Shown here one piece after another: positions 30,703 to 40,933 of a stretch of DNA of 64,000 nucleotides. This DNA is from Rhodococcus antarcticus (GTDB lineage Bacteria; Actinomycetota; Actinomycetes; Mycobacteriales; Mycobacteriaceae). A program made the position numbers and the translations under genes. Position 1 is the first letter of the stretch. The number at the start of each line of letters is the position of its first letter. The notes under the pieces were generated by a model that was not told the origin of the DNA, ran no database searches, and saw only the letters and a list, made by a program, of their open reading frames with translations. The stretch covers positions 2,418,001 through 2,482,000 of the forward strand of contig NZ_CP110615.1 in assembly GCF_026153295.1 (NCBI RefSeq), given 5' to 3'.

Positions 30703-31679
30703 CCGGCTTCCTGCTGAAGCGGTTCGTCAACTACGTCGCGCTGCTGCTGGTGGCCACGTTCCTGGCGTTCGCGCTCGCCGCGGTGACGTTCAACCCGCTC
30801 TCGTCGCTGGAGCAGCGCAACCCACGACCGCCGCAGGCGACCCTGGACGCCAAGGCGGCCGACCTGCGCCTGAACGAGTCGATCCCGGTCCGCTACGTGG
30901 CCTGGCTGGGCGACGTGGTGCTGCACGGGGACTTCGGGCAGACCGTGACCAACCAGCCGATCACCGACGAGCTCGGGCGGCGGGTGGGCGTGAGCCTGCG
31001 GCTGCTCGTCGTCGGCACGGTGCTCGGCACGGTCATCGGCGTGGTGGTCGGCGTCGCTGCCGCCATCCGCCAGTACAAGCTCAGCGACTACCTGGCCACC
31101 CTGTTCAGCTTCCTCATCCTCAGCACGCCCGTCTTCGCCATCGCCATCCTGCTGAAGTACGGCGCCACCACGTTCAACCAGTCCACCGGCAGCCAGTTCT
31201 TCCTCTACACCGGGGAGTCCTCGCCGGGGCTGCAGGGCGGGTTCGGGACGCAGCTGGTGGACCGGATCCAGCACCTGGTGCTGCCGACGCTCTCCCTGGC
31301 GCTCCTGCAGATCGCGTTCTACAGCCGCTACCAGCGCAACACCATGCTCGACGTGCTGGGCAGCGACTTCCTGCGCACCGCGCAGGCCAAGGGGCTCACC
31401 CGCCGCAAGGCGCTGTTCAAGCACGGGCTGCGCACCGCCCTGATCCCCATGGCCACGCTGTTCGCCTTCGGCTTCGGGCTGATCGTGACGGGCGCCGTGT
31501 TCACGGAGAAGATCTTCGGCTGGCAGGGCATGGGCGACTGGCTCATCCGCGGGATCCAGACCCAGGACACCAACATCACGGTGACGGTGACCCTGTTCGC
31601 CGGGGTGGCGATCCTGGTGTCCGGCTTCCTCTCCGACATCCTCTACGCCGCACTCGACCCGCGCGTGCGGGTCGGCTGA
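30699..31679 (+). CDS. peptide ABC transporter permease (DppB/OppB-like)
   Basis: 326 aa with six predicted membrane helices. It starts with the family N-terminus [21 protein letters not shown], and the cytoplasmic EAA-type loop [25 protein letters not shown] contacts the ATPase. First large subunit of the importer; translationally coupled to the small gene upstream. Confidence 0.93.
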   Translation: MTGFLLKRFVNYVALLLVATFLAFALAAVTFNPLSSLEQRNPRPPQATLDAKAADLRLNESIPVRYVAWLGDVVLHGDFGQTVTNQPITDELGRRVGVSLRLLVVGTVLGTVIGVVVGVAAAIRQYKLSDYLATLFSFLILSTPVFAIAILLKYGATTFNQSTGSQFFLYTGESSPGLQGGFGTQLVDRIQHLVLPTLSLALLQIAFYSRYQRNTMLDVLGSDFLRTAQAKGLTRRKALFKHGLRTALIPMATLFAFGFGLIVTGAVFTEKIFGWQGMGDWLIRGIQTQDTNITVTVTLFAGVAILVSGFLSDILYAALDPRVRVG

Positions 31680-31694
31680 GAAGGGCAGAAGGAC

Positions 31695-32678
31695 ATGGCC
31701 GCACCCACCCGCCCCTCGACCGGGAGCTCGCCCGCCGACGAGTCCCTGCCCGTCACCGACGGTGCCGCAACAGCAGCGGGCAGCGCCAGCCCCGTGGTGG
31801 AGACCACCACCGCGTACATGGCCGTGAGCCGCGGCAAGCTCGTCCGCCGGCGGTTCCTGCGCAACAAGCTGGCCGTCACCGGGGTGGGCACCCTGCTGGT
31901 GCTCTACCTGCTCGCCTTCCTGGGGCCCTACGTCATCCCCTACGACTACACCTACATCGACTACACGGCGCTGCTCGCCCCGCCGTCGTCGGACCACTGG
32001 TTCGGGACCAGCCAGATCGGCCAGGACGTGCTCGCGCAGACGCTGCGCGGGCTGCAGAAGTCACTGACGATCGGCTTGCTGGTGGCCATCGGGTCGACGT
32101 TCATCGCGGCCGTGGTGGGTTCGGCGGCCGGCTACTTCGGCGGCTGGACCGACCGCACGCTCATGTGGGTGGTCGACCTGCTGCTGGTCGTGCCGAGCTT
32201 CCTCATCATCGCCATCGCGAGCCCCGCGCTGCAGGGCAAGTCGTGGCTGTTCCTCGTGCTGCTCCTGGTCGCGTTCCAGTGGCTGCTCACCTCGCGCATC
32301 GTCCGCGGGCTCACCATGAGCCTCAAGGAGCGCGAGTTCGTGCAGGCCGCACGGTTCATGGGCACCCCGGCGCGCAAGATCATCGCCAGCCACATCCTGC
32401 CGAACATGGCCTCGCTGCTGATCATCGACGCCACCATCACCGTGGGCAGCGCGATCATCGCCGAGACGGGGCTGAGCTTCTTCGGCTTCGGGGTGCAGCC
32501 GCCGGACGTCTCCCTCGGCACGCTCATCGCGGACGGGACGGCCTCCGCGCTGACCTACCCCTGGTTGTTCGCCTTCTCGCTGGGCTTCCTCGTCATCACC
32601 GTGCTCGCGGCGAACTTCGCCGGCGACGGCCTGCGCGACGCCCTCGACCCCAACTCCCAGAAGGGACGCGCCACGTGA
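31695..32678 (+). CDS. peptide ABC transporter permease (DppC/OppC-like)
   Basis: 327 aa. A hydrophilic N-terminal stretch of about 55 residues precedes [20 protein letters not shown] and five further helices; the EAA-type loop is [32 protein letters not shown] precedes the ATG. Its stop overlaps the next gene (GTGA). It forms the channel with the DppB-like protein. Confidence 0.93.
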   Translation: MAAPTRPSTGSSPADESLPVTDGAATAAGSASPVVETTTAYMAVSRGKLVRRRFLRNKLAVTGVGTLLVLYLLAFLGPYVIPYDYTYIDYTALLAPPSSDHWFGTSQIGQDVLAQTLRGLQKSLTIGLLVAIGSTFIAAVVGSAAGYFGGWTDRTLMWVVDLLLVVPSFLIIAIASPALQGKSWLFLVLLLVAFQWLLTSRIVRGLTMSLKEREFVQAARFMGTPARKIIASHILPNMASLLIIDATITVGSAIIAETGLSFFGFGVQPPDVSLGTLIADGTASALTYPWLFAFSLGFLVITVLAANFAGDGLRDALDPNSQKGRAT

Positions 32679-34777
32679 CGGCCGTGCAGGAGGTCCCCAC
32701 CGGGGCCGACACCCCCGGGGACCACCCGGTGCTCGAGGTCAGCGACCTCGAGGTCAGCTTCCCCAGCGAGGAGGGCCGGGTCACGGCCGTCCGCGGGATC
32801 AGCTACTCGGTGGCGCCCGGCGAGGTGCTCGCCATCGTCGGGGAGTCCGGCTCCGGCAAGTCGGTGTCCTCGCTGGCCGTGATGGGCCTGCTCCCCCCGC
32901 AGGCCCGCATCTCCGGGTCGGTTCGCTACCGGGGCCGCGAGATGCTCGGGCTCAGCGACCGCGACATGTCCAAGGTCCGCGGCAAGAAGATCGCCATGGT
33001 CTTCCAGGACCCGCTCTCCGCGCTCACCCCGGTCTACACCGTGGGCGACCAGGTGGCCGAGGCGCTGCTGGTGCACGGGAAGATGTCCAAGAAGGCCGCC
33101 GCGGAGCAGGCCGTGGAGCTGCTGGACCTGGTCGGGATCCCCAACGCCCGGGCCCGCGCGTCCTCGTTCCCGCACGAGTTCTCCGGCGGGATGCGCCAGC
33201 GCGCCGTCATCGCGATCGCCATCGCGAACGATCCGGACCTCATCATCGCCGACGAGCCCACCACCGCCCTCGACGTCACGGTCCAGGCCCAGGTCCTGGA
33301 GACGCTGAAGAAGGCCCAGGACGTCACCGGGGCCGGCATCGTGATGATCACCCACGACCTCGGGGTGGTCGCGGGCTTCGCCGACCGCGTGCTGGTCATG
33401 TACGCCGGCCGCGCCGTGGAGTCGGCTCCCGTCGACGAGCTCTACGCCCACCCCCGGATGCCGTACACGCTGGGGCTGCTCGGCTCGATCCCGCGCATCG
33501 ACGCGCGGGGCAAGCAGCCCCTGGTCCCGATCGAGGGCAACCCGCCCGCCCTGGTGAACCTGCCCACCGGGTGTCCGTTCGCGCCGCGGTGCCCGATGGT
33601 GATCGATGCCTGCCACGACGCCGAGCCCGCCCTGCTGGAGGTCTCGCACCTGCACTCCGCGGCGTGCATCCGCTCGGCCGACCTCGAGGCCGTGGGCGCC
33701 GACGCTGCCGCCGTGTTCGAGGTGGAGGGGGTCACCACCTCCGCGCTCGAGTCCGTGCCCCGCACCGAGCGCGCCGAGGTGCTCCGGGTGGACGAGCTCG
33801 TCAAGACCTTCGCCGTGAGCAAGGGCGTGGTGTTCCGTCGGCGCGTCGGCACGGTCCAGGCCGTGGCGGGGGTCAGCTTCGACCTCCGCCAGGGCGAGAC
33901 CCTCGGCGTGGTCGGCGAGTCCGGCTGCGGCAAGTCGACCACCCTGCTGCAGATCCTCGAGCTCACGCCACCGGAGTCCGGCTCGGTCCAGGTGCTCGGG
34001 AAGGACGTCGGCTCGCTGGACGCCAAGGCGCGCAAGGCCATCCGCCGCGACGTCCAGGTGGTGTTCCAGGATCCGATGGCCTCGCTCGACCCGCGACTGC
34101 CGGTCGGCGACATCATCGCCGAGCCGCTCAAGGTGCACGGGGTGGACGCGGCGACGATCGCCGCCAGGGTGCCCGAGCTGCTGGAGCTCGTGGGTCTTCG
34201 GCCGGAGCAGGGCGGCCGGTACCCCAACGAGTTCTCCGGCGGGCAGCGCCAGCGCATCGGCATCGCGCGGGCCCTGGCGCTGGAGCCCAAGCTCATCGTG
34301 CTCGACGAACCCGTCTCCGCCCTGGACGTCTCCATCCAGGCCGGGGTCATCAACCTGCTCGACGACCTCAAGGCGAAGCTGGGCCTGTCCTACCTGTTCG
34401 TGGCCCACGACCTCTCCGTCGTGCGGCACATCGCCGACCGGGTCGCGGTGATGTACCTCGGCAAGGTGATGGAGATCGGCGACGTCGAGACCGTGTTCCG
34501 GTCCCCGCAGCACCCCTACACGCAGGCTCTGCTCTCGGCGATCCCGGTGCCCGACCCGGTCACGGAGCGGACCCGGGAGCGGATCCTGCTCACCGGCGAC
34601 CTGCCGAGTCCCGCGAACCCGCCGTCGGGCTGCCGCTTCAGGACGCGCTGCCCCAAGTTCCTCACCCTCGACGAGACCCAGAAGTCCCGTTGCATCGACG
34701 TCGAGCCCGTGCGGGAGTCCCACGGCGCCGACCACGACGTGGCCTGCCACTTCGCGGGGGCCCCGGCCACCCCCTGA
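32675..34777 (+). CDS. fused dual-ATPase subunit of the peptide importer (DppD-DppF fusion)
   Basis: 700 aa containing two complete ABC ATPases in one chain. The first has Walker A GESGSGKS (56-63), FSGGMRQR and Walker [13 protein letters not shown]; the second GESGCGKST (414-422), FSGGQRQR and [12 protein letters not shown]. After each ATPase lies the oligopeptide-transporter C-terminal region with spaced cysteines (C300, C306, C313 and one later; then CRFRTRC and C-terminal partners), reported in related transporters to bind an Fe-S cluster. The fusion matches mycobacterial DppD. Confidence 0.93.
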   Translation: MTAVQEVPTGADTPGDHPVLEVSDLEVSFPSEEGRVTAVRGISYSVAPGEVLAIVGESGSGKSVSSLAVMGLLPPQARISGSVRYRGREMLGLSDRDMSKVRGKKIAMVFQDPLSALTPVYTVGDQVAEALLVHGKMSKKAAAEQAVELLDLVGIPNARARASSFPHEFSGGMRQRAVIAIAIANDPDLIIADEPTTALDVTVQAQVLETLKKAQDVTGAGIVMITHDLGVVAGFADRVLVMYAGRAVESAPVDELYAHPRMPYTLGLLGSIPRIDARGKQPLVPIEGNPPALVNLPTGCPFAPRCPMVIDACHDAEPALLEVSHLHSAACIRSADLEAVGADAAAVFEVEGVTTSALESVPRTERAEVLRVDELVKTFAVSKGVVFRRRVGTVQAVAGVSFDLRQGETLGVVGESGCGKSTTLLQILELTPPESGSVQVLGKDVGSLDAKARKAIRRDVQVVFQDPMASLDPRLPVGDIIAEPLKVHGVDAATIAARVPELLELVGLRPEQGGRYPNEFSGGQRQRIGIARALALEPKLIVLDEPVSALDVSIQAGVINLLDDLKAKLGLSYLFVAHDLSVVRHIADRVAVMYLGKVMEIGDVETVFRSPQHPYTQALLSAIPVPDPVTERTRERILLTGDLPSPANPPSGCRFRTRCPKFLTLDETQKSRCIDVEPVRESHGADHDVACHFAGAPATP

Positions 34778-34792
34778 CGGGTCGTCACGTCA

Positions 34793-34819
34793 CCCGTCCG
34801 TCCCCAGTGGACGGACGGG
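34793..34819 (+). terminator. hairpin after the dual ATPase gene
   Basis: A perfect 11-bp stem CCCGTCCGTCC/GGACGGACGGG with a 5-base loop, 15 bases after the stop. It probably reduces read-through into the binding-protein gene, which has its own promoter. Confidence 0.6.
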
Positions 34820-34906
34820 CGATCGGTCGCATCCCGTTGCCCCACAGCAGTTCGCATGTCTCGCGATCGTGACGTTTCCGCAATGTTCGCCACGCTCACG
34901 GTGTCG

Positions 34907-34912
34907 TAAGGT
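34907..34912 (+). promoter_or_regulatory. likely -10 of the binding-protein gene
   Basis: TAAGGT, giving a leader of about 50 bases that ends in a strong Shine-Dalgarno. Confidence 0.45.
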
Positions 34913-34969
34913 TCCCGCCATCACGACACCGATCCGGTGCCGTCCCCGACAGTCCCAGGAGGATCTCGA

Positions 34970-36658
34970 GTGAGCCTGAACCGACGCGCGTGGAGGTTGG
35001 CCGCACCCCTGGCCGTCCTCGCGCTGCTCGCCGGCGCGTGCGGCAGCAGTGGCAGCAACAACAGTGGCGGGGCCGCGGCGGCTCCGCAGACGGCCGGCCA
35101 GGCCGACATCAACCCCCAGGACGTCAGCTCCCTGCAGCAGGGCGGCAACTTCCGCTGGGCCATCAACGAAATCCCCCCAAACTTCAACTACAACGAGCTC
35201 GACGGGACGTTGTCGGACAACGCCGACATCATCAACTCGTTGTACCCGCGCCCCTTCTTCTTCGACGCCGCGGGCAAGCCCACCGTCTTCGCCGACTACT
35301 TCACCGACGTGAAGCTGACGTCCACCGACCCGCAGGTCGTCACCTACACGATCAACCCAAAGGCCAAGTGGAGCGACGGCAGTGCAGTGAGCTGGGAGGA
35401 CTTCGACGCCCAGTTCAAGGCGCTCAACGGCACCAACCCAGCGTTCCAGGTTTCCTCGAGCACCGGCTACTCCGACATCGCCAAGGTCGAGATGGGCACC
35501 AACGCCCAGCAGGCCGTGGTGACCTTCACCAACAAGTTCTCCGACTGGCAGTCCCTGTTCAGCCCGCTCTACCCGAAGGCCGTCAACGCCACGCCGGACG
35601 CCTTCAACACCTCTCTGACCACCAGCCCTGGCGTCACCGCCGGACCGTTCAAGTACGACTCCACCGACCAGACGGCCAAGACGGTGACGCTCAAGCCCGA
35701 CGCCGCCTGGTGGGGTGACAAGCCCGTGCTGGGCTCCATCACCTACGTCGCGCTGGACCAGGCGGCGCAGGTGCAGGCCCTGGTGAACAACGAGATCGAC
35801 TACACCAACATCGGTTCCAGCGTCAACGACAACAAGACCGCCCGCGACGCCCAGGGCGTCAGCGTGCGGCAGGCCCTGGCCCCGGACTACCGCCACCTCA
35901 CCTTCAACGGCGCCGCCGGATCCATCCTCTCGGACAAGGACCTGCGCGTCGCGGTCATGAAGGGCATCAACCGCGACGGCATCGCCCAGGCGCTGCTCAA
36001 CGGTATCGCCCAGAACCCGAAGACCCTGGGCAACCACATCTACGTGGAGGGTCTGGACGGCTACCAGGACAACTCCTCGGTGGTCTCCTACGACCCTGAC
36101 GCCGCCTCCAAGGCCCTCGACGCGCTCGGCTGGGTGAAGAACGGTGACACCCGCACCAAGGACGGCAAGACCCTGGAGATCCGCGACGTCATCCCCACCG
36201 GGGTGGCCACCTCCGCCCAGGAGGCCCAGATCGTCCAGCAGAACCTGCAGGTCATCGGGGTCAAGCTGACCATCGACACGGTGCCCAGCGCGGGCTTCTT
36301 CAAGGACTTCGTGAACGTGGGCAACTTCGACATCACCCACTTCGCGTGGCTCGGCACGCCGTTCCCGGTCAGCTCCTCGGGCTCCATCTACGGCAAGTAC
36401 GCCGACGTCCAGCAGAACTACGGCCGCATCGGTGACACGTCGATCAACGACCTGTTCACCCAGGCCAACCAGGAGCTGGACCCGGCCAAGAAGATCGACC
36501 TGGCCAACCAGATCGACAAGGCCATCTGGGACGAGGGCTTCTCCCTGCTGCTCTACCAGCGCCCGCAGAACCATGCCGTGCGCTCCACCGTCGCGAACTT
36601 CGGCTCGCCCGGCTTCGGCGACGTGGACTACACCAAGATCGGCTTCACGAAGAGCTGA
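34970..36658 (+). CDS. peptide-binding lipoprotein of the ABC importer (SBP family 5)
   Basis: 562 aa. A basic N-terminus and hydrophobic stretch end at C24 in LLAGACGSSG, a lipoprotein anchor site, followed by a Ser/Asn/Gly linker. The mature part has the family-5 pattern, including LRWAINEIPP-like opening (FRWAINEIPPNFNYNEL), AKWSDGSAVSWEDF and the late LRVAVMKGINRDGIAQ. It captures peptides or similar solutes outside the cell. GTG at 34970 has AGGAGGA 6 bases upstream. A separate promoter would allow excess over the membrane parts. Confidence 0.93.
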   Translation: MSLNRRAWRLAAPLAVLALLAGACGSSGSNNSGGAAAAPQTAGQADINPQDVSSLQQGGNFRWAINEIPPNFNYNELDGTLSDNADIINSLYPRPFFFDAAGKPTVFADYFTDVKLTSTDPQVVTYTINPKAKWSDGSAVSWEDFDAQFKALNGTNPAFQVSSSTGYSDIAKVEMGTNAQQAVVTFTNKFSDWQSLFSPLYPKAVNATPDAFNTSLTTSPGVTAGPFKYDSTDQTAKTVTLKPDAAWWGDKPVLGSITYVALDQAAQVQALVNNEIDYTNIGSSVNDNKTARDAQGVSVRQALAPDYRHLTFNGAAGSILSDKDLRVAVMKGINRDGIAQALLNGIAQNPKTLGNHIYVEGLDGYQDNSSVVSYDPDAASKALDALGWVKNGDTRTKDGKTLEIRDVIPTGVATSAQEAQIVQQNLQVIGVKLTIDTVPSAGFFKDFVNVGNFDITHFAWLGTPFPVSSSGSIYGKYADVQQNYGRIGDTSINDLFTQANQELDPAKKIDLANQIDKAIWDEGFSLLLYQRPQNHAVRSTVANFGSPGFGDVDYTKIGFTKS

Positions 36659-36673
36659 TCGACCCGCTGCACC

Positions 36674-36708
36674 GCAGGGCCCGAGGAGTTCGCCTCCTCG
36701 GGCCCTGC
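36674..36708 (+). terminator. terminator of the peptide importer operon
   Basis: A perfect 15-bp stem, GCAGGGCCCGAGGAG with its complement, and a 5-base loop TTCGC, 15 bases after the stop. Confidence 0.85.
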
Positions 36709-36758
36709 GTCGTCGGGTGGTGCACCTGTCGCCGGCAGGTGTGCGCGAGGATGGACCG

Positions 36759-37667
36759 GTGAGAGCTCCCGGTCCGCGCGCCCTCCGCCACGGCGGGCTC
36801 ACCACCGGGGTGGTCCTGGCCGTCCTGGCCGTCCTGGCCGTGGTGAACCTGCGCACCGTCCACACCACGGGCCGCGCCCTCGCTCCGCTGACGGCACGAG
36901 CATCGGCCACCGTGACCGCGGCGGCCGACGGCAGAGCCACCGTGACGTTCACCGGTGGCGACGGGCGGGCGCGGACGGTGCAGGTGGCCGTCGACGGGGT
37001 GCCCACCTCCCCCACCACGGTCGCCTACGACCCCGCCGACCCCACGCGCGTCGTGCTGCCCGGGAGCCCACCCGTGGTGTCCGGCGACCGGGCCACGACC
37101 CACCTCGCCGTCCTGGTCCTGCTGGTGGTGGTGGTGCTCGGCGTGGGGCTGCAGCGCATCCTCACCCGCGCCCGGCTGCGCCGCTCCGCACCCCGGCTGC
37201 TCCGGGTGCGCCGGGTCCGCCAGCAGCACCGGCTGCTGTCCCGCTCGTGGATCGAGGTGGTCGGAACCACCCCGGTGCAGCGCTTCCCGGTGTACTTCGA
37301 CCCCGTGCTCGTCACCCTCGCGTCCCCCGCCGAGGTGGCGGTGCACGGTACCGGCGCCCTCCGCGCGCTCCAGGTGGACGGCGGCTGGGTGTACCCCTCC
37401 GGCCGGGTGCGCACGGCGGAGCCCAAGGGCCGGCTGATCGACAACCCCTCCCGCCCCGACACCGGGGCCCGGGAGCGCGCCGCACGCAGCGCCCCCCTGC
37501 GACGCCAGCTCCAGGTGGACGGCGTGCTGCTGGCCCCCGCGCCGTTCGTCGGCATCTTCTGGGTGCTGCTCGACGGCGGCGGGGTGCCGGTCTGGCTGGG
37601 CGCCACCCTGGTCACCGCGGCGCTGGCGCTGTGGGCGGCCGCCGTGCAGGGCAGCGACCCGAGCTAG
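36759..37667 (+). CDS. DUF3592-like membrane protein
   Basis: 302 aa. One N-terminal helix (about 15-30), an external stretch whose [15 protein letters not shown]...[15 protein letters not shown] pattern resembles DUF3592, a second helix (about 110-125), a cytoplasmic domain, and two helices at the C-terminus. Function unknown. GTG at 36759 is preceded by GAGGAT 6 bases away, without a Shine-Dalgarno. Confidence 0.7.
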   Translation: MRAPGPRALRHGGLTTGVVLAVLAVLAVVNLRTVHTTGRALAPLTARASATVTAAADGRATVTFTGGDGRARTVQVAVDGVPTSPTTVAYDPADPTRVVLPGSPPVVSGDRATTHLAVLVLLVVVVLGVGLQRILTRARLRRSAPRLLRVRRVRQQHRLLSRSWIEVVGTTPVQRFPVYFDPVLVTLASPAEVAVHGTGALRALQVDGGWVYPSGRVRTAEPKGRLIDNPSRPDTGARERAARSAPLRRQLQVDGVLLAPAPFVGIFWVLLDGGGVPVWLGATLVTAALALWAAAVQGSDPS

Positions 37668-37779
37668 ACGCGGCGGTGCACCCCGCGGGTGCGCACCAGC
37701 GGCCCGGCGTCCACGAGGTGGCAGCCCAGGGTGGCACGGTCGCCGGACCGGTCACCGGTCGACGGTAGCGTCGCCGCTC

Positions 37780-38607
37780 GTGACCGACACCGGGTTCTCC
37801 GCCGACCTCGCCCTCGCCCACCGGCTGGCCGACACCGCCGACGCCATCACCACCGCCCGGTTCGGTGCGCTGGACCTGCAGGTGAGCTCGAAGCCCGACC
37901 TCACCCCGGTCTCCGACGCCGACCTGGCCGTGGAGCGCGCGGTGCGGGACCTGCTGGCCGACGAGCGCCCGGCCGACGCGGTGCTCGGCGAGGAGCTCGG
38001 CGGCACGGTGGTGAACGCCGGCCGCTGCTGGGTCCTCGACCCGATCGACGGAACCAAGAGCTACGTCCGTGGGGTCCCGGTGTGGGCCACGCTGGTCGCC
38101 CTGCTGGTGGACGGCGTCCCCGTGGTCGGCGTGGTCAGCGCCCCGGCCCTGGGTCGGCGGTGGTGGGCCAGTGCCGGCGACGGCGCGTGGCTACGGGTGC
38201 AGGACGCGCCGGTCCGCCGGCTCGCGGTGTCGGCGGTGGACTCCCTCGACGCCGCGAGCCTGGGGTTCTCCAGCCTGTCCGGGTGGCGCGACGCCGGGCT
38301 GCGCGAGGCGTTCCTCGACCTCACCGACGCCGTCTGGCGGGTGCGCGGCCACGGGGACTTCTTCTCCTACTGCCTGGTCGCCGAGGGTGCGGTGGACGTG
38401 GCGGCCGAGCCCGAGGTGTCGCTGTGGGACCTCGCCCCGCTCGACGTCCTGGTCCGCGAGGCCGGGGGTGCGTTCACCGCGCTGGACGGCACCCCCGGCC
38501 CGCACGCGGGCAGCGCGGTGGCCAGCAACGGGCGCCTGCACGGTGCGGTGCTGGGGGCGCTGGCCCCGCGCACGGCGGCGGCTCCCCCACCCCTGAGCGA
38601 CCGCTGA
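37780..38607 (+). CDS. hisN: inositol monophosphatase-family phosphatase, probably histidinol-phosphatase
   Basis: 275 aa. Metal and phosphate motifs: GEELGG (residues about 71-76), DPIDGTKSY with metal-binding Asp residues, and the C-terminal [17 protein letters not shown]. The DGTKSYVRG variant and the length match the HisN group (Rv3137) better than inositol phosphatases, but substrate is inferred. GTG at 37780 has TAGCGT 8 bases upstream, so the mRNA is likely leaderless. Confidence 0.85.
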   Translation: MTDTGFSADLALAHRLADTADAITTARFGALDLQVSSKPDLTPVSDADLAVERAVRDLLADERPADAVLGEELGGTVVNAGRCWVLDPIDGTKSYVRGVPVWATLVALLVDGVPVVGVVSAPALGRRWWASAGDGAWLRVQDAPVRRLAVSAVDSLDAASLGFSSLSGWRDAGLREAFLDLTDAVWRVRGHGDFFSYCLVAEGAVDVAAEPEVSLWDLAPLDVLVREAGGAFTALDGTPGPHAGSAVASNGRLHGAVLGALAPRTAAAPPPLSDR

Positions 38608-38648
38608 CCTCCACGACCCCGGGAGGCGGCCACCGTCGACGCCCCTGC

Positions 38649-38677
38649 GCACCGACCTGTGACAAGGCGGTCGGTGC
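38649..38677. terminator. hairpin between convergent hisN and cdo
   Basis: A 9-bp stem GCACCGACC/GGTCGGTGC with an 11-base loop between the two stops. Confidence 0.5.
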
Positions 38678-38698
38678 AGCGACGTGGTCGGGGGTGGC

Positions 38699-39187
38699 TC
38701 AGAGCTCCGGCTGGTCGGTTCGCACCGTGCGGTCGACGACGGGCGTGCCGTCCACCACCCGGTAGAAGGTCATCTGCTCGAGGCGCGGGGAGTACCCGTG
38801 GATGCTCACGGCGGGCTCGTCACCGTCGTTGCGGATGTCGTGGATGTGACCGGGATCCACGGTGCGGAGCCCGCCCACGCCCAGGGTGTCGGCCCGCAGA
38901 CCTCCGTGTCCGTCCGGTCGGACCTCGGTCACCGTGCCCTGCACCACGGTCAGCGCCGCGGTCGACCGCCCGTGGTCGTGCAGGTCGGTGCTCTGGCTGC
39001 GGGTCCACGTGAGCAGCCACAGGTCCACGTCGCCCGGGCCCTCCAGCCGGCTCCAGCAGCGGTCGCGCTCGGAGAAGCGCACGAGCGGGCGCCACAGGTC
39101 CGGTCGCGCCGCCGCGGCGGTGACGAGCTCGGCCAGCCGGGTGGTGAGGCGGTTGTGGGTGGTGGGGGTCAGCAGCGGGGTGTTCAC
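38699..39187 (-). CDS. cysteine dioxygenase
   Basis: 162 aa cupin. It oxidises cysteine to cysteine sulfinate. Iron ligands are H70 and H72 in LHDHGRST and H116 in GHIHDIRN. The Gly in VVQG (83-84) stands where mammalian enzymes have the Cys of the Cys-Tyr cross-link, as in other bacterial forms; Y132 is present. GTG at 39187 with GAGGA 5 bases upstream. It is preceded by its own promoter and a SAM-IV-like riboswitch, so cysteine removal appears tied to the SAM level. Confidence 0.9.
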   Translation of the reverse strand: MNTPLLTPTTHNRLTTRLAELVTAAAARPDLWRPLVRFSERDRCWSRLEGPGDVDLWLLTWTRSQSTDLHDHGRSTAALTVVQGTVTEVRPDGHGGLRADTLGVGGLRTVDPGHIHDIRNDGDEPAVSIHGYSPRLEQMTFYRVVDGTPVVDRTVRTDQPEL

Positions 39188-39254
39188 GGTGGTCCTCGTC
39201 CGTCCTGGGCACCGGGCGTCACCACCGTTGGGGGTGCGCCTGGAGGTCCTCGCG

Positions 39255-39356
39255 GGCCCCGACGCGACGCCGGGGCCTGGTCGTCACCCGGAGCACCCCG
39301 CCGCAGTGCGGGGATGCCGGCCAGCGCGCCGGGGCTCGGCGCTGGCGCTCGTGACC
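39255..39356 (-). promoter_or_regulatory. SAM-IV-like riboswitch upstream of cysteine dioxygenase
   Basis: On the minus strand the aptamer runs 39356 to 39279: P1 GGTC/GACC closes the element, followed by ACGAGCGCCAGCG, the GAGCCCCGG...GCTGGCCGGCA core, and GGGGTGCTCCGGGTGACGACC. This is the pattern I know for SAM-IV in actinobacteria. A further hairpin (39277-39255, stem GGCCCCG) may be the expression platform. It shares nearly all core positions with the copy at 41063-41140. Confidence 0.82.
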
Positions 39357-39363
39357 TGGGGTG

Positions 39364-39393
39364 ATCTTGTTCGCCAGTCGTCGGTGCTGTCAA
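39364..39393 (-). promoter_or_regulatory. promoter of the riboswitch-cdo unit
   Basis: TTGACA (39393-39388), 18-base spacer, CAAGAT (39369-39364). Transcription would begin at the first aptamer bases. Confidence 0.7.
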
Positions 39394-39395
39394 GC

Positions 39396-39470
39396 CGCTC
39401 CCCGTCCCCCGCCTCCCGGGATGCGGGGGACGGGGAGCGCTCGTGCTCGACACGACCACGAGCGCTCCCC
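39396..39470 (-). terminator. overlapping hairpins after the monooxygenase gene
   Basis: Two strong stems share a middle arm: 39396-39412 pairs with 39423-39439 (17 bp, perfect), and 39432-39445 pairs with 39457-39470 (14 bp, perfect). Only one can form at a time. They lie 20 bases after the monooxygenase stop and just before the cdo promoter, so the simplest role is termination; switching is possible. Confidence 0.7.
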
Positions 39471-39489
39471 GGTCACCGGTCCACGGGGG

Positions 39490-40710
39490 TCAGCGGTAGA
39501 GCGAGAACTCCGGTGCCCGACGGTTCAGCGCCCAGTCGCCGACCTCGCGGGCCTTGTAGGCCACCGGGTCGTGCAGGGTGTGGGTGCGCAGGTTGCGCCA
39601 GTGCCGGTCGAAGCCGTAGCCGCTGGTGGTGGCCCGCGCCCCCTGGATCTCGAACAACCGGCTGGCCGCGGACAACGAGGTCGTCGTGGTCACGACCTTC
39701 GCCTCGTAGATCGCGACGGCTGCCTCCGCCCGCTCGTCGTCGGTCAGCTCCGGCCCGGTGTCCAGGGCCGTCTGCAGCGCCCGTCCCGCCCGGTCCGCGA
39801 GCAGCGCCGCCGCCCGGACCTCGCTGCGCACCTCCCCGATGGTCTGCAGGACGTAGGGGTCGTCGCCGGCCCGGTCCACGCCCGAGCTCTCCCACGCGGT
39901 GCCGTGCAGCCGCACCCAGTCCAGGGCCTCCTCCAGCGCCCCCTCAGCCGTCCCGAGGTAGAAGTTGACGAACGCGAGCTGCCAGTGCGGGGTGACGAGC
40001 GTCTGGTACGGACTCGGGGTCCGGCCCGTCAGGGGGTCCTCGCCCAGGATCTCCGAGCGCTCGACCCTCGCGTTCTCGAAGACCACGCCCCCGGAGTCGG
40101 TCAGGCGCTGACCGATGTTGTCCCAGTCGCCGAGGGCGGTGAACCCGGCCCGACCGGCGGGCAGCGAGACGAACACGAGGCTGTCGTCGAGGGTCGCGGT
40201 GACCGAGAGGTGGTCGCCCAGGCTCGCACCCGAGGCGAAGGTGCGCCGCCCGCTCAGGCGGAAGCCGTCCCCGTCGCGGGTCAGCACGAGCCCGTCGGCG
40301 CCGCGGGGGTTCTGCACCCCGCCCCAGAACAGCCGGCCCTCGGCGTTGCGCCGGGAGTGCTCGGCAGCCTGCTCGGCGGTGCCGAACAGGTGCGCGATCC
40401 GGGTCTGGGCGTAGTGGTAGCCCAGCAGGTGGGCGATGGAGGTGTCGCCGCGCGCGACGCGGCGGGTGAGCAGCGAGGCCTGCGCGTAGCCGAGCCCGGC
40501 CCCGCCGAGGACCACGGGCTCCTGGACCTGGAGCAGGTCGTGCTCGCGGAGCAGCTCGACCTCCGCGCGCGGGCTGGCGCCGAGGTGGTCCCGCTCAGCG
40601 GCGGTGGCGCGCAGGGTGGCGGCGACGAGGTCCGCGCGGGCCAGGGCGGCCTCGAACGGGGTGGTGCCGGGGTCGAGCGGGGCGGGACGGGTGTCGAGCT
40701 GGGCAGTCAC
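39490..40710 (-). CDS. acyl-CoA dehydrogenase-fold flavin monooxygenase (DszC/SfnB-like)
   Basis: 406 aa. The fold is that of acyl-CoA dehydrogenase, but YHYAQTRIAHLFG and the C-terminal GYGFDRHWRNLRTHTLHDPVAYK are those of FMNH2-dependent sulfur monooxygenases such as DszC and SfnB, which oxidise organic sulfur compounds to release sulfur. A role in sulfur scavenging is supported by its leader, with a SAM-IV-like riboswitch and two cysteine leader peptides. GTG at 40710 with CAGGAG 8 bases upstream. No flavin reductase is adjacent; it must come from elsewhere. Confidence 0.87.
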   Translation of the reverse strand: MTAQLDTRPAPLDPGTTPFEAALARADLVAATLRATAAERDHLGASPRAEVELLREHDLLQVQEPVVLGGAGLGYAQASLLTRRVARGDTSIAHLLGYHYAQTRIAHLFGTAEQAAEHSRRNAEGRLFWGGVQNPRGADGLVLTRDGDGFRLSGRRTFASGASLGDHLSVTATLDDSLVFVSLPAGRAGFTALGDWDNIGQRLTDSGGVVFENARVERSEILGEDPLTGRTPSPYQTLVTPHWQLAFVNFYLGTAEGALEEALDWVRLHGTAWESSGVDRAGDDPYVLQTIGEVRSEVRAAALLADRAGRALQTALDTGPELTDDERAEAAVAIYEAKVVTTTTSLSAASRLFEIQGARATTSGYGFDRHWRNLRTHTLHDPVAYKAREVGDWALNRRAPEFSLYR

Positions 40711-40767
40711 GGGGAGCTCCTGGAGGATCGAGGGGCGGATCGAGGGGGTGTGGTCCTGGCGACGAGC

Positions 40768-40854
40768 TCAGGGACACACCGCGCTCGCCGTGCGCCGGAG
40801 ATCGACGGCACGGCGGCGCACCAGGGGCACGCGGGGACGCAGGGATCGGGACAC
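40768..40854 (-). CDS. leader peptide 2 upstream of the monooxygenase (Arg-rich, ends ...SAVCP)
   Basis: A 28-codon frame beginning GTG TCC, with GGAGA 7 bases upstream. Its second half reads RRRAVDLRRTASAVCP, the pattern of the actinobacterial sulfur leader peptides (R-R-x-x-V-D-L-R-R-x-x-S-A-x-C). In mycobacteria such peptides act as cysteine-responsive attenuators. Start could also be one of two internal GTG codons. It ends 57 bases before the monooxygenase. Confidence 0.72.
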   Translation of the reverse strand: MSRSLRPRVPLVRRRAVDLRRTASAVCP

Positions 40855-40933
40855 GAGGTCTCCGGAGGTGGGACCGGGCGCGCGCGACGGGCGGCTCGGC
40901 GAGGGATGGACCAGGAGGCGGGGACGACCGGGG

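Noticed and set aside
39188..39230. Leader peptide between riboswitch and cdo
   Set aside because: A 13-codon frame ending at the cdo start exists but has no Cys and no family pattern.
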